Shown here: in pieces, positions 33,711 through 42,939 of the stretch
How the letters are laid out: every line of letters starts with the position of its first letter
Numbering within the stretch: position 1 is the stretch's first letter
Origin: Procambarus clarkii
Taxonomy: Eukaryota > Arthropoda > Malacostraca > Decapoda > Cambaridae
Assembly (NCBI RefSeq): GCF_040958095.1
Contig: NC_091188.1
Coordinates: 38,146,289-38,210,288 of the forward strand
Direction: 5' to 3'
DNA: 64,000 bases
Program-made: the position numbers and the translations under genes
Notes under the pieces: generated by a model
The model's input: the letters and a program-made list of their open reading frames with translations, nothing else
Database searches by the model: none
What the model was told of the DNA's origin: nothing

Positions 33711-36700
33711 TTACAATCTTGGTGCAAAATTCTTATATCTCTCAAGAATATCATCAACCTTTCCGTTGTGACACATCCAGGCTATTTGTTCAGGAACAGT
33801 CCTTATCTCAGTGTTTCTATATACACTAATCAACGGACAATCAAGAATATAATGGGCAAGGGTGTGAGACCTTAACATACCACATAGTTTACACTTCGTG
33901 TCATTACCATGAACATCTATCCCATATTCCCAGTAATATTTGTACCCAAGCCTGAGCCGCATGTACACAGAGTCACTCCAAGCATTTCTCCTTTTACCAT
34001 AAGTGAAATGGGTGTTTTGACTCACATGCATGTAGTGTTGCATGGTTTGACTACTCTCATACATTATCTCTCTCCTCTCCACTCCCGCCTGTGCCTGAAT
34101 ATTTCTGATTTTGCTTCTTATTTGTCTCATTGTGAATTCACATTCAATGTCAACTTGTGGTTTTGATGTGGCACGTTTGGCCAAGTCATCCGCCACCTCG
34201 TTGAGCACTATTCCAACATGAGATGGAATCCACATGAATTTCACACTATAACCTTTCAGCTGTATCTCAGTTATTCTTCTCTTACAGTCCTCCACTATAG
34301 ACATGAAGACTGGGTTTCGACTGTTTAAGGACTCCAGTGCTCCTCGGCTATCGACAAATACAAAAACATTTTTGTCGTCATGACGTACTTCCTCCAAACA
34401 CGCCAGAATGGCCTGCAGTTCAGCTTGTGTGGATGATATATAATTACTAAGCCGGAGTTCAATTATCCTGTCCACAGTCCCAAACTCCGTATAATCCCTT
34501 ATTAGGACACCACACCCTGCCCTGCCATCCTCCGCCACCGACCCGTCGCAATATACATGTAAACTGTTGCCTCTTGGTAACCGAGATATCATGCTTCCAT
34601 ACAAACACCGTAATTGTCCCGGTTCATGATGAATCTTTTTCACCTTGAGGGGTACAATTTCGACGTCTATTTTCTGTACTTTCCAGGGAGCAGACATATT
34701 ACACTTTCGAGAGGGTTTACAGCAGTCAAGTACGTCGTATTCCCTGAGGTCATGAGCTAATCCTCTCGTATAGCGTGTCTCCCTCAGTTTCCTGGAAGTG
34801 TGTACGTCACTCAAACAGGTCTGAACGCTCTCAAACAGCTTATCCCCTCCTTTTCTCCGCATGAAACGAATAGATACTCTAGTGTTAATGTCACGGACTC
34901 TATCACACACACTCTGTAAATTTAATTCCATTCTCATTATTTCAATCATTGCATTTCTTTGACATCCAAGAATAATCCTCATAGCCTCGTTCTGTATCAG
35001 CTCTATTTTTTGAATTCTGCCTTGGCCTGTGTAAGACAATACGGGTGCTGCGTAGTCTATCAGGGATCGAACAGTGCTTATGTATAACATCCGCAAGATA
35101 GGTACCCCAACACCTTTACCAGAAAAAGCCAGTGCTTTTAGAGGATGCAGACGGGCTTTACATAAGGTGCTGATATGATTTATTTCAGCATTTTTACTCT
35201 CACATGTGTATCCAACATACATGCCCAGATACTTGTACTTCTGTACACGGCTCAGTTCCACACCATTTAGAGTAAGTGTTATATTTCTTCGTTTCCTATA
35301 CTCGTATTTGGTTTTATCTGCATTTATAACTAAGCCTAACTTGTGACAGGTTGTACCAAGTATGTTAAGAGCATCTTGAATTTTGTTCCCAGAAGTGCCT
35401 TGTATAAGAATGTCATCAGCATATATGATCGTCGTGACCCCTGGAGGATACATCTCTGATGCTAATCTGTTCATTAATACATTGAATAAGGTGGGACTTA
35501 ATACTCCCCCTTGTGGGGTACCTAACTGAAACCTCCGTTCCTCAGACATGTATCCCTGGTAATACACCTGACCTTTTCTGCCTTGCAGGTAATCCCTTAT
35601 CCAGTGTAGCAATCTCCCTGTTATTCCCAGATTGGCTAATTCGTATAAGATTACTTCCCCATTGGCTTTATCAAACGCTCCTTGTAGATCAACAAAAACT
35701 CTACAATTGTCATCCACATTAGACAAACACTTTAAGAGACAATCCGCAGTACTTTTGCCTTTGATAAAACCAAAGAGATTATTGGACATGTTATCACCTA
35801 CAAGGTAGAGTAGCCTATTTAACAAAATCCTTTCCATCATTTTACAAAAGCAGGATATTAAGGAGACAGGTCTGTAGCCTCCGTTTGACTTAGGGATAGG
35901 AATGATGACAGCCTCTTTCCATTTTCTTGGTAACTTTCCCTCTCTATAACTCATATTAAACAAATCAAGTAAGGGATTAGGTTTCATACCGGCTAAATAA
36001 TTAAGTATGTCATACGTTACTCCATCTTTTCCCGGAGCAGTGGAGCTGCCACTTTTTATAGCATCCAGTAGCTCATCGTGGGTTATCTCAGTGCATGCTA
36101 TAGATCTTGTATTTAAGGCACATAAAGTTACTCCATTTCTAATATTTTCCCATGACTCAATGGTGACTCTCGTGTCTGCAGGTAAGGACTCCATACCAGC
36201 AGCACTTGCCCATTTATCTACTAACTCATTAGCAACTTTCCCTGGATCTGAGTGAGCAATGAATTTAGTCTTACAACCCCTGACTTTATTTACTGCTCTC
36301 CATATGTCTTTAAGGTTCTTAGTATTACCAATGGCCTGAGCAAAGTCTTGCCAGTATCTGTCCCGCGCCTCCTTCCTCACCTGACTGCATTCCCTAGCCA
36401 CTTCCAACATTGTATTTTTCTCTTCATCCCTCATTCCATTTTTTAACCATGCTTTATGCGCACCCCGTAGCATTCTCTCCCATCCCTTGACTTGCTGATC
36501 ATTGGAATATTTAAATTTCTTAGGTCCGTGCGTCTTGCTTCCCCTGCCCCCGTTATTTTCCCTCTGTACTAATTTCTCTATGTTCTCGACCATGTCCTCG
36601 TAAAAACTATCAACGCAGAGCGGCGTGTAATGTTGATACCAATCTCCCATATTTTGAATAAAATAATTTTTCATATCTTTCTTAATATTTAGCCTTTTCC

Positions 36701-37370
36701 TTTGAAAGTGGACTTGTTTTTTCCCCAGTGGTAATTCAACGTTCAAGGCAAAGTGGTCACTAAGTAGTTCCCGAACAACCCGAGCCTCCCCCATAATCCC
36801 CTGAGAGTTTAAAACGCAGGCATAGTCAAGCCGTCCTCTCCTGATGTGAGTTGGTTCATTGTTTCCCAATAGACAGGTATCTGGATGATCTTGTAGAAAC
36901 TGTAACCACTTGACCCCATTAGCATTAATACTACCCACTGTCCCAAGGCTTGTGTGCCGAGCATTAAGGTCCCCAATGACCAGTGAAGGATTAGTATAAA
37001 TGCAGTCAGGTAAATAGTTAGCGTCGAAGCAGTTCCTGGATACATACAAATTAACTACAATAAATTCCCCTTCCCTTAATGATAATTTAACACAGACACT
37101 CTCTATACCTTGCGTTTTTGATGGCGGTTCAACTAACTCTGCTGGTATGGAGTTCTTAACATAAATCGACGTGCCTCTGATGTTATTTGCAGCGAAGAGG
37201 TGAAACCCTTTATAGCCATTTAATTTCAATAATCCTTCATTCCTATCCCCTGTCTCCTGGAGAGCTACAACATCAATATCATTTCCCATCACATAACAAT
37301 GAACATCTGTAACCCTGTTTCTCAAACCATTAACATTCCATGACAACACTTTCAGTCTAGGGTGATCCAT
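33711..37370 (-). CDS. LINE ORF2: endonuclease, reverse transcriptase, RNase H
   Basis: An intact 1,219-residue polyprotein for target-primed reverse transcription. Residues 1-225 are an apurinic-type endonuclease: WNVNGL, LQET (E39), GDLNARH (D134, N136), LDYACV (D182) and SDH (204-206). The reverse transcriptase is centred near residue 650 and includes FVDLQGAFDKANG, GTPQGGVLSPTLFNVLMN and YADDILIQ. RNase H (about 933-1065) has CDGS, STQAELQAIL, FVDSRGAL and WIPSHVG...ADDLAKRA, all acidic positions present. A C-terminal CCHC (CKLCGMLRSHTLAHYILDC, about 1165-1183) closes it. The start ATG overlaps the ORF1 stop by 14 nt in another frame, suggesting termination-reinitiation. Full length for its class. 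Confidence 0.93.
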   Translation of the reverse strand: MDHPRLKVLSWNVNGLRNRVTDVHCYVMGNDIDVVALQETGDRNEGLLKLNGYKGFHLFAANNIRGTSIYVKNSIPAELVEPPSKTQGIESVCVKLSLREGEFIVVNLYVSRNCFDANYLPDCIYTNPSLVIGDLNARHTSLGTVGSINANGVKWLQFLQDHPDTCLLGNNEPTHIRRGRLDYACVLNSQGIMGEARVVRELLSDHFALNVELPLGKKQVHFQRKRLNIKKDMKNYFIQNMGDWYQHYTPLCVDSFYEDMVENIEKLVQRENNGGRGSKTHGPKKFKYSNDQQVKGWERMLRGAHKAWLKNGMRDEEKNTMLEVARECSQVRKEARDRYWQDFAQAIGNTKNLKDIWRAVNKVRGCKTKFIAHSDPGKVANELVDKWASAAGMESLPADTRVTIESWENIRNGVTLCALNTRSIACTEITHDELLDAIKSGSSTAPGKDGVTYDILNYLAGMKPNPLLDLFNMSYREGKLPRKWKEAVIIPIPKSNGGYRPVSLISCFCKMMERILLNRLLYLVGDNMSNNLFGFIKGKSTADCLLKCLSNVDDNCRVFVDLQGAFDKANGEVILYELANLGITGRLLHWIRDYLQGRKGQVYYQGYMSEERRFQLGTPQGGVLSPTLFNVLMNRLASEMYPPGVTTIIYADDILIQGTSGNKIQDALNILGTTCHKLGLVINADKTKYEYRKRRNITLTLNGVELSRVQKYKYLGMYVGYTCESKNAEINHISTLCKARLHPLKALAFSGKGVGVPILRMLYISTVRSLIDYAAPVLSYTGQGRIQKIELIQNEAMRIILGCQRNAMIEIMRMELNLQSVCDRVRDINTRVSIRFMRRKGGDKLFESVQTCLSDVHTSRKLRETRYTRGLAHDLREYDVLDCCKPSRKCNMSAPWKVQKIDVEIVPLKVKKIHHEPGQLRCLYGSMISRLPRGNSLHVYCDGSVAEDGRAGCGVLIRDYTEFGTVDRIIELRLSNYISSTQAELQAILACLEEVRHDDKNVFVFVDSRGALESLNSRNPVFMSIVEDCKRRITEIQLKGYSVKFMWIPSHVGIVLNEVADDLAKRATSKPQVDIECEFTMRQIRSKIRNIQAQAGVERREIMYESSQTMQHYMHVSQNTHFTYGKRRNAWSDSVYMRLRLGYKYYWEYGIDVHGNDTKCKLCGMLRSHTLAHYILDCPLISVYRNTEIRTVPEQIAWMCHNGKVDDILERYKNFAPRL

Positions 37371-38937
37371 TATTAATCAATTCATTGCCTAAGTCATCCT
37401 CAATAAGTTCACTAAATGATAGCCATACCTTGTATAACATCTCCCACCTCCTCCCAAGTTCACCAGTAAAAGCGACATTGCGATTCTCAAGAGATTTTTT
37501 CAGCCCTGAGATGTCCATTATTGGCCCAAATGATTCCTTCATTTTATGTGTAATTATAGGGTTCTTCCTTTCACTACGACTACCATCATTCACACACACT
37601 TCACTTTCCTTCATTTCATCACTCAATATTTCATTTTTGTCCTCAACCACTATATCCTGATTATCCTTCACCGTTTTGTGATTTTCCTTGACCTCCTGAA
37701 CGTTTAATTTAGCCTCGATGGACTCGATTCTCTGCCCCAGATTTTGGAGGAACTCACCAACTTTTTTAAGTTCAGCCCACACTTCCTTGACCATATTATT
37801 ATGACCCTCTCTCTGAGCCACAGTAGCCACTTCACTCACCGTTACACTGTCACTGCCGGAGTCCTGAGTGGTGGCGTGGCTGCTTGTTGCTGGAGCCTGC
37901 CTAAGTAAAGGTGACTCCTTTACCCACGCATTCGTCCGGTTCACTGGCACTGTTTGGGGCAGACTGTTTTGCTGTGCTCCCGGTGTCTGGGTAAGAGCTC
38001 TTGCTTGCTCTGTAACATTCACCGGCCGGAGAACAGCCATACTCGGCCTCTTGCTACACACAGCCGAGCTCGCATTGTGAACACCTCCACAGTTGCAGCA
38101 TCTGGGAACTATTTTCTCACCCAGATTCAGTCTGTTTCTACACACAGTAGAGAGGTGAGACTTTCCGCAGAAACGACATCGTGGATCATTTTGACAGCTC
38201 CAGGATTTATGCCCCCATCTGCAGCATTTCAGGCATATTATGGGCTCTTCCACATACTTTGCTACATGCCTGTAGCCAGCCCCGGTGATGAACACTTTTT
38301 CGGGTACGTCACCTCTCACTAGAGCCACCACCTGACTCCTAGCTTCACCTTTAATAAGGTGACGCTTGGCCCACACAAATCGTTGGTCGTCGAGTATAAA
38401 CTCGGGGTCCAGAATCTGAGGGTATTTATAGATAATTACCTTCGTCAGCTTCTCGTTCCCCTCCGGTATTTCCATAAGAATTCCATCATATCCTTGCTGG
38501 CTAAGAAACGTCACTGCCTCCCTAGAACCTACCGTTAAGTAAGGTCTGTTTACACCTTCCTTCAGCAGGGGCTCGAACTTGCGGTGTTCTCTTCCGAGTT
38601 TGACGGTCCACAGCAGCTTCTGATGATAGGCCAACGTGCATGAGGCAGGGAAGAGAAGCCTCCATCTCCGCTGATCCTCACCTTCCTGACATCGTTCCGT
38701 CCGTTTGTCTGCATCAGTCTCGGCGTCGTTCTTCATTCTTTTATCGTTTCCGTTAAGTGTATTACTGTCCACACTACGCCTTGCCTCCTGTCTTCTTCGT
38801 TTCTTCTTATTCCTTGTCAGAACTTCTAGATACTCGCCCTCCTCGTCTGACTGGCTGCTTTCAGGGTCCATGTTAATAACGCCGTGAGAAGTAGCCATGT
38901 CTTCTGGTGACTGAGTCTCCATCTCAGTACCCAGCAT
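37357..38937 (-). CDS. LINE ORF1: Gag-like protein with three CCHC zinc knuckles
   Basis: I start it at ATG 38937 (MLGTEMETQ), giving 526 residues. The frame is open further upstream, but those codons lie in the flanking arm and 5' leader. An acidic N terminus and a K/R-rich nuclear-localisation-like stretch (NKKKRRRQEARR, about 45-60) precede a PRE_C2HC-like region. Three zinc knuckles follow: CLKCCRWGHKSWSC, CRFCGKSHLSTVC and CCNCGGVHNASSAVC (about 234-291). The C-terminal third is charged and helical. The family binds LINE RNA and delivers it to the nucleus. It stops at 37357, inside the ORF2 start. Confidence 0.88.
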   Translation of the reverse strand: MLGTEMETQSPEDMATSHGVINMDPESSQSDEEGEYLEVLTRNKKKRRRQEARRSVDSNTLNGNDKRMKNDAETDADKRTERCQEGEDQRRWRLLFPASCTLAYHQKLLWTVKLGREHRKFEPLLKEGVNRPYLTVGSREAVTFLSQQGYDGILMEIPEGNEKLTKVIIYKYPQILDPEFILDDQRFVWAKRHLIKGEARSQVVALVRGDVPEKVFITGAGYRHVAKYVEEPIICLKCCRWGHKSWSCQNDPRCRFCGKSHLSTVCRNRLNLGEKIVPRCCNCGGVHNASSAVCSKRPSMAVLRPVNVTEQARALTQTPGAQQNSLPQTVPVNRTNAWVKESPLLRQAPATSSHATTQDSGSDSVTVSEVATVAQREGHNNMVKEVWAELKKVGEFLQNLGQRIESIEAKLNVQEVKENHKTVKDNQDIVVEDKNEILSDEMKESEVCVNDGSRSERKNPIITHKMKESFGPIMDISGLKKSLENRNVAFTGELGRRWEMLYKVWLSFSELIEDDLGNELINNGSP

Positions 38938-39015
38938 GGGGGGAGGGGGGGGGGAAGGTGCGGAGCAGGTATCTTGACCCGACCGCGTCCCAGGTAAGAC
39001 TGTCCGAGACATGGG

Positions 39016-41149
39016 AGATTTTACATAAGTACAGTACATGGTAGTTTAAGTAGCGAACGCATGTCAACGAATAACGAGTATATATAACAAAACCATTGTC
39101 CTATGAAGTCGATTTAACTTCCAAACATATATTTTTTAATTAATGTTAAATGTTTTCTGGCTAGTTATGTTAGATTTTATTAAAAATACGTATTCTACTT
39201 GTTAACATTATAATTTAAATTTGTGATAATTTGAGCAGAGAAGTGCGACAACTGGATATGCCAACAAACACTCTCCAAACAACGATATATCTTGGATAAG
39301 TCGCTCCACAACATTGCTGCTTGGACCATCGACTTCCTTTGATGCTACTTATTTCATAATGAAATTATATTAGTTTGGAGTAAATATATGTTTTCTCATG
39401 TTCTGCATTCAGCACCCACATTATAGTGAGTAAATATACCATATTACTTCATTACTTAAATAATGCTAAGAGGGTTTGAGTAGCTTTGGGTATTTAGTGC
39501 ACAGAATCTCCAATAGATGGGGCGAGAGTCGCCCCATCTCTCTCACCCGAGAGAGAGTCGAAACTTAATTTAAAATTGATATATCTTTGTTCTCGAACAT
39601 GATATATTTCATTTGGTGCAATTATAATAATGTTCATATATCGGTCTTTCTGGAGGCATATAAGATTTTAGGCTTTATTAGCGTATCTTTGTTAATTATA
39701 CAATATATCGGCAAGTGCGTAGGCGTCTGCACTCCATGCCCGACAAGCAACTGAGCGCTACTATAAAAACATATGTATCTTCACTTGAGCTATAAATATG
39801 TCTATTGTAATGTATTTAAAATGAAGCTCTTATTTCTATCTTGCTTAAGACTTATAAAACATTTGTGTTTATTAACGAATTTACGTGAAATAAACATTGA
39901 TCTGAGAGAGAGTTGCTCTGTCGTTCAGTCTGTACGGGGTGGGAGCTCCGTAATTTTTAAAATACAATAATCTTCATTAGAAATTTAAATATGTCTATAG
40001 TAAAGTGTTTAAAGTGAAGCTTATATGTCTGTCTTTCTTGAGACAAAAAAAATATATGTTTACTAACGAATTCACATGAAATAAACATTGTTCTGAGAGA
40101 GAGTTGCTCGGTCGATCGATCTGTCCGGGGTCGGAGCTCGGCTATTATAAAAGTACACGTATCTTCGGTTTAAATTTAAATATGCCCATGGTAAGGTATT
40201 TAGAATGAAGCTTATATTTCTATCTTTCTTGTGACATATAAAACTTTTACGTTTATTAAGGAATCTGCGTGAAATAGGCATGGTTCTGAGATGAATGCTG
40301 CGGTTTTCGAGCTCGACGCGCGGCAATGGACGCCATATACACATCCAGTGGGTGTTATTGGACCCCATACCCATTTTATGGGTGGTTGGAGCCCCATACC
40401 CATTCTATGGGTGGTTGGAGCCCCATACCCATTCTATGGGTGGTTGGAGCCCCATACCCATCCTTTGGGTTGTAGTGGACGCCATACTCATCCTGTGGGT
40501 GGTATTGGACCCCATACCCTCCCTGTGGGTGGATGTGACCCTCATACCCATCCTGTGGGTGGTATTGCATCCCTTACTCACCTAACAGGTGGTAGTGGAC
40601 AATATACCGATCCTGTAGTTGGTATAGTAGACACAATACCATCCTGTTTAGAGTAGTTTACCCCATAGACATTCCAATGAACCATCGTTTTCTGTTAGCG
40701 TTCCTACAAAACATCCTTTAAAGATTTGTAAAGCACCAACTATGGTATATAATATTGATTGGTGAAGGACTGTTATTCTATGTAATAATTTTTAGTGCTT
40801 ATTATAATTTACTAAGAACAACTAATATTTCTCAAAACAAAACTACGAACCTTCAATAGGAAGTAGCTGATCTATAATATTCTAAGAGCATGGACAATAG
40901 TAGGTAAATTTCACAACCCATGTGGGACCTGAAAAGTACAATTTTCCTTATAATTGAGCCAATCACGACTATTCTGCTATCTAGGTTGACGGACGGGTAC
41001 TGTGAGACGCAAGTTGGTACGTGAGGAAGAGTTTGGGCCTTGGGAAAAAAAAGTAACTGGGAATATATCACATATTTACTAATTCATATTCAACATATTG
41101 ACTTTAAGCATTAAGTCATATATGTGCTGTCTTGTGTGAGAACGGGTTG
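39016..41149. repeat. Right inverted arm, outer piece
   Basis: Near-identical inverse of 13657-15782. The outermost 300 bp differ from the left arm by only a couple of bases. Includes the mirrored 30-bp minisatellite at about 40325-40585. No gene is supported. Confidence 0.85.
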
Positions 41150-41788
41150 CAAATTCCTTGGCATTCTCATTGACCACAAGCTGAATTTCCAGGGACACAT
41201 TCTAAATATATCAAAAAAAGTTTCAAAAACTGTGGGCATTCTTTCTAAGATCAGATATTATGTACCACGCCCTGCCCTGGTGACTCTCTATTACTCCCTT
41301 ATCTATCCTTATCTCAACTATGGTATTTGTGCTTGGGGTTCTACTACCCAAAATCACTTACGTCCTCTAATTACCCAACACAAAGCCGCTATTAGAACAA
41401 TATCCAACTCTGGCCCCAGACATCACTCGGTACCCCTACTCAAATCTCTTAATATGTTAGATATTAAGTCACTGCACATTCTCTCATGTGTATTATACAT
41501 ATATAAAACGCTAAACTATAATGCCAATCCTGATCTTAAAAGCCTCATAGAAGGTTGTAACAGAACCCATGAGCACCACACCAGAAATAAATACAGTTTT
41601 GATATTCCTAGAGTACGTCTTAATCAAACTAGAAATGCTCTGCAAATCAAGGGGCCCAGAATGTGGAATGACCTTCCGAACCATGTTAAAGACTGTACCT
41701 CTCTCAACCAGTTTAAGATAAAAACTAAACACTACCTAATAAATTCACTGTAATCTACCTCACTCCTCTATTGTCAACCCATGTCTGT

Positions 41789-41852
<64 letters not shown>

Positions 41853-42139
41853 CAACACTGTTTGTCAACCTATTGTATTTGTGCTGCTTTTTCAGTCATG
41901 TTCCCCCTTTTTTTTATCTTTATTTGTATTTGTTCTCAACATCTTTTATTCTTTATGCTCAATTAGTATTAAGTTCTAGATATTAATGTTTTTCTTGCCC
42001 GAAACGCATTGCGTAATAGTGGCTTTAGGCATTGTATGTACTAGCTCTATCTATATATCAATCCATTAATGTAACATCACTTGTATGTATATACCTTACC
42101 TGAATAAACATCTGAATCTGAATCTGAATCTGAATCTGA
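41150..42139 (+). pseudogene. CR1/L2-like LINE, 3' portion of the split copy
   Basis: Begins with the second CAAATTCC and resumes the reverse transcriptase at FLGILIDHKLNFQGH, running open to the stop at 41751-41753 (C-terminal motif WNDLPNHVKDCTSLNQFK). The 3' UTR includes a 59-base T run (41791-41849). The element ends in tandem TGAATC hexamers near 42110-42139. Together with 12757-13656 it forms one LINE copy now 27.5 kb apart. Confidence 0.85.
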
Positions 42140-42455
42140 TATGGTTGGGAGTTTCATCTCCTCCCTCATGTTGACGATTCTTGTGCATGTGGGGTCTCCA
42201 AGAATTATCCTCATGGCTTCATTTTGAATTTTCTCAAACTTTCAGCCTGTTGTTAGGGAGACTAATAAGGTGCAGGTCATGGTAGTCGACTAGTGACCTG
42301 ATGAACATCATGTAGAACATTCTGGCAAATATGACATTGATACCAGTGTGCTTTCCAGCAAGCGTTTTAAGAAGACTTAGCCTTTCTTTAAGCTTAAACT
42401 GTAGTTCACTTACAATGTCACTATTAATATCACTGTCGAGGTTGATGTCCATTAT
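42140..42455 (-). pseudogene. RNase H-type LINE reverse transcriptase thumb remnant
   Basis: The minus strand encodes SELQFKLKERLSLLKTLAGK, FIRSLVDY and, after a stop, KIQNEAMRIILGDPTCTRI. This is the thumb/connection region of a LINE such as that at 56400-57652 (compare its TMRAALEAPMWTRLQT). Both ends are truncated. Confidence 0.6.
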
Positions 42456-42939
42456 TTTCCCAGCAATCTTCGTGTTGTTCGCTCCCGTTCCTCTTCTCCT
42501 GCTGAGACCATTGAGTCTGTCGCCCGGTACGTTGTTACTGGAACGCCTGTCTCTTTGAGCCAGAAACGTAAGCCTGGCTCCTATCCGTCTTCCTCTCCAG
42601 TGGGTAAGAAGGTATCGCTTTCTTCCTCACCCTCTCTCTCTGCCCTCTATCACTACGTCCCCTCCCATTTCAGTGGTCGGATCCCCTGTCCCAGAATTGG
42701 AGGTTTCTTTCGCCCCCGATTCCCTCTCGGTTGCTGCCCTTGCTGAGGTACACTCCCTGATTTCTGCCCCCCCCCCTCCTCCAGCTGTCCGTGACTGCCC
42801 CTCTCAGTTGTCTCCTTCTCCTCCGGACCCCGTCAGTCCGCCTCTGGTCTGTCCTCCCACTCCCTTCCCTCCATCCTTACTAAGTTTACCCATGCCCCCT
42901 AACCCTGATTTTGCTGACCTTGATCCTGAGATTCTTTAA
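42456..42939 (+). pseudogene. LINE ORF1 C-terminal fragment, Ser/Pro-rich
   Basis: A truncated frame rich in S, P and L with a frameshift near 42680. It reads SQKRKPGSYPSSSPVGKK, then VGSPVPELEVSFAPDSLSV, and ends PDFADLDPEIL before TAA at 42937-42939. It lies 64 bp upstream of the ORF2 start at 43004 and shares its pyrimidine-biased plus strand. Its position identifies it as ORF1 of the same element; no zinc knuckle survives. Confidence 0.5.

Larger units (their letters stand above)
33431..39005 (-). mobile_element. Full-length RNase H-bearing LINE (I-group), both ORFs open
   Basis: A 5,575-bp non-LTR element inserted into the right arm. It is flanked by the 10-bp duplication GAGACATGGG (33421-33430 and 39006-39015); the left arm keeps the single-copy site at 15783-15792. 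It has a 68-bp leader with a poly-C/G tract, ORF1, a 14-nt overlapping ORF2, and a 280-bp 3' UTR ending in tandem TTTCAATTCAATTTCAATTT-type repeats instead of poly(A). No stop breaks either ORF, so it may be a recently active source or daughter copy. Confidence 0.9.
13657..41149. mobile_element. Giant inverted-repeat (foldback-type) element, 27.5 kb
   Basis: The element begins CAACCCGTTCTCACACAAG at 13657 and ends with its exact complement at 41149. It is flanked by the 8-bp duplication CAAATTCC. The arms are near-identical inverted copies of about 3.6 kb. The left arm is continuous (13657 to about 17277). The right arm is in three pieces (41149-39016, 33430-33204, 24663-23378) because two other elements inserted into it. 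Removing those leaves roughly 13.4 kb. The core contains LINE fragments, a ULP/PHD inverted-repeat element and tandem arrays, and I recognise no transposase. An 8-bp duplication is compatible with hAT, P/Galileo, MULE-type or KDZ transposases. The superfamily stays open. Confidence 0.75.

Noticed and set aside
13657-41149. Polinton/Maverick or endogenous large DNA virus
   Set aside because: The target duplication is 8 bp, not 6, and no polymerase B, capsid, packaging ATPase or integrase frame is present in the interior.
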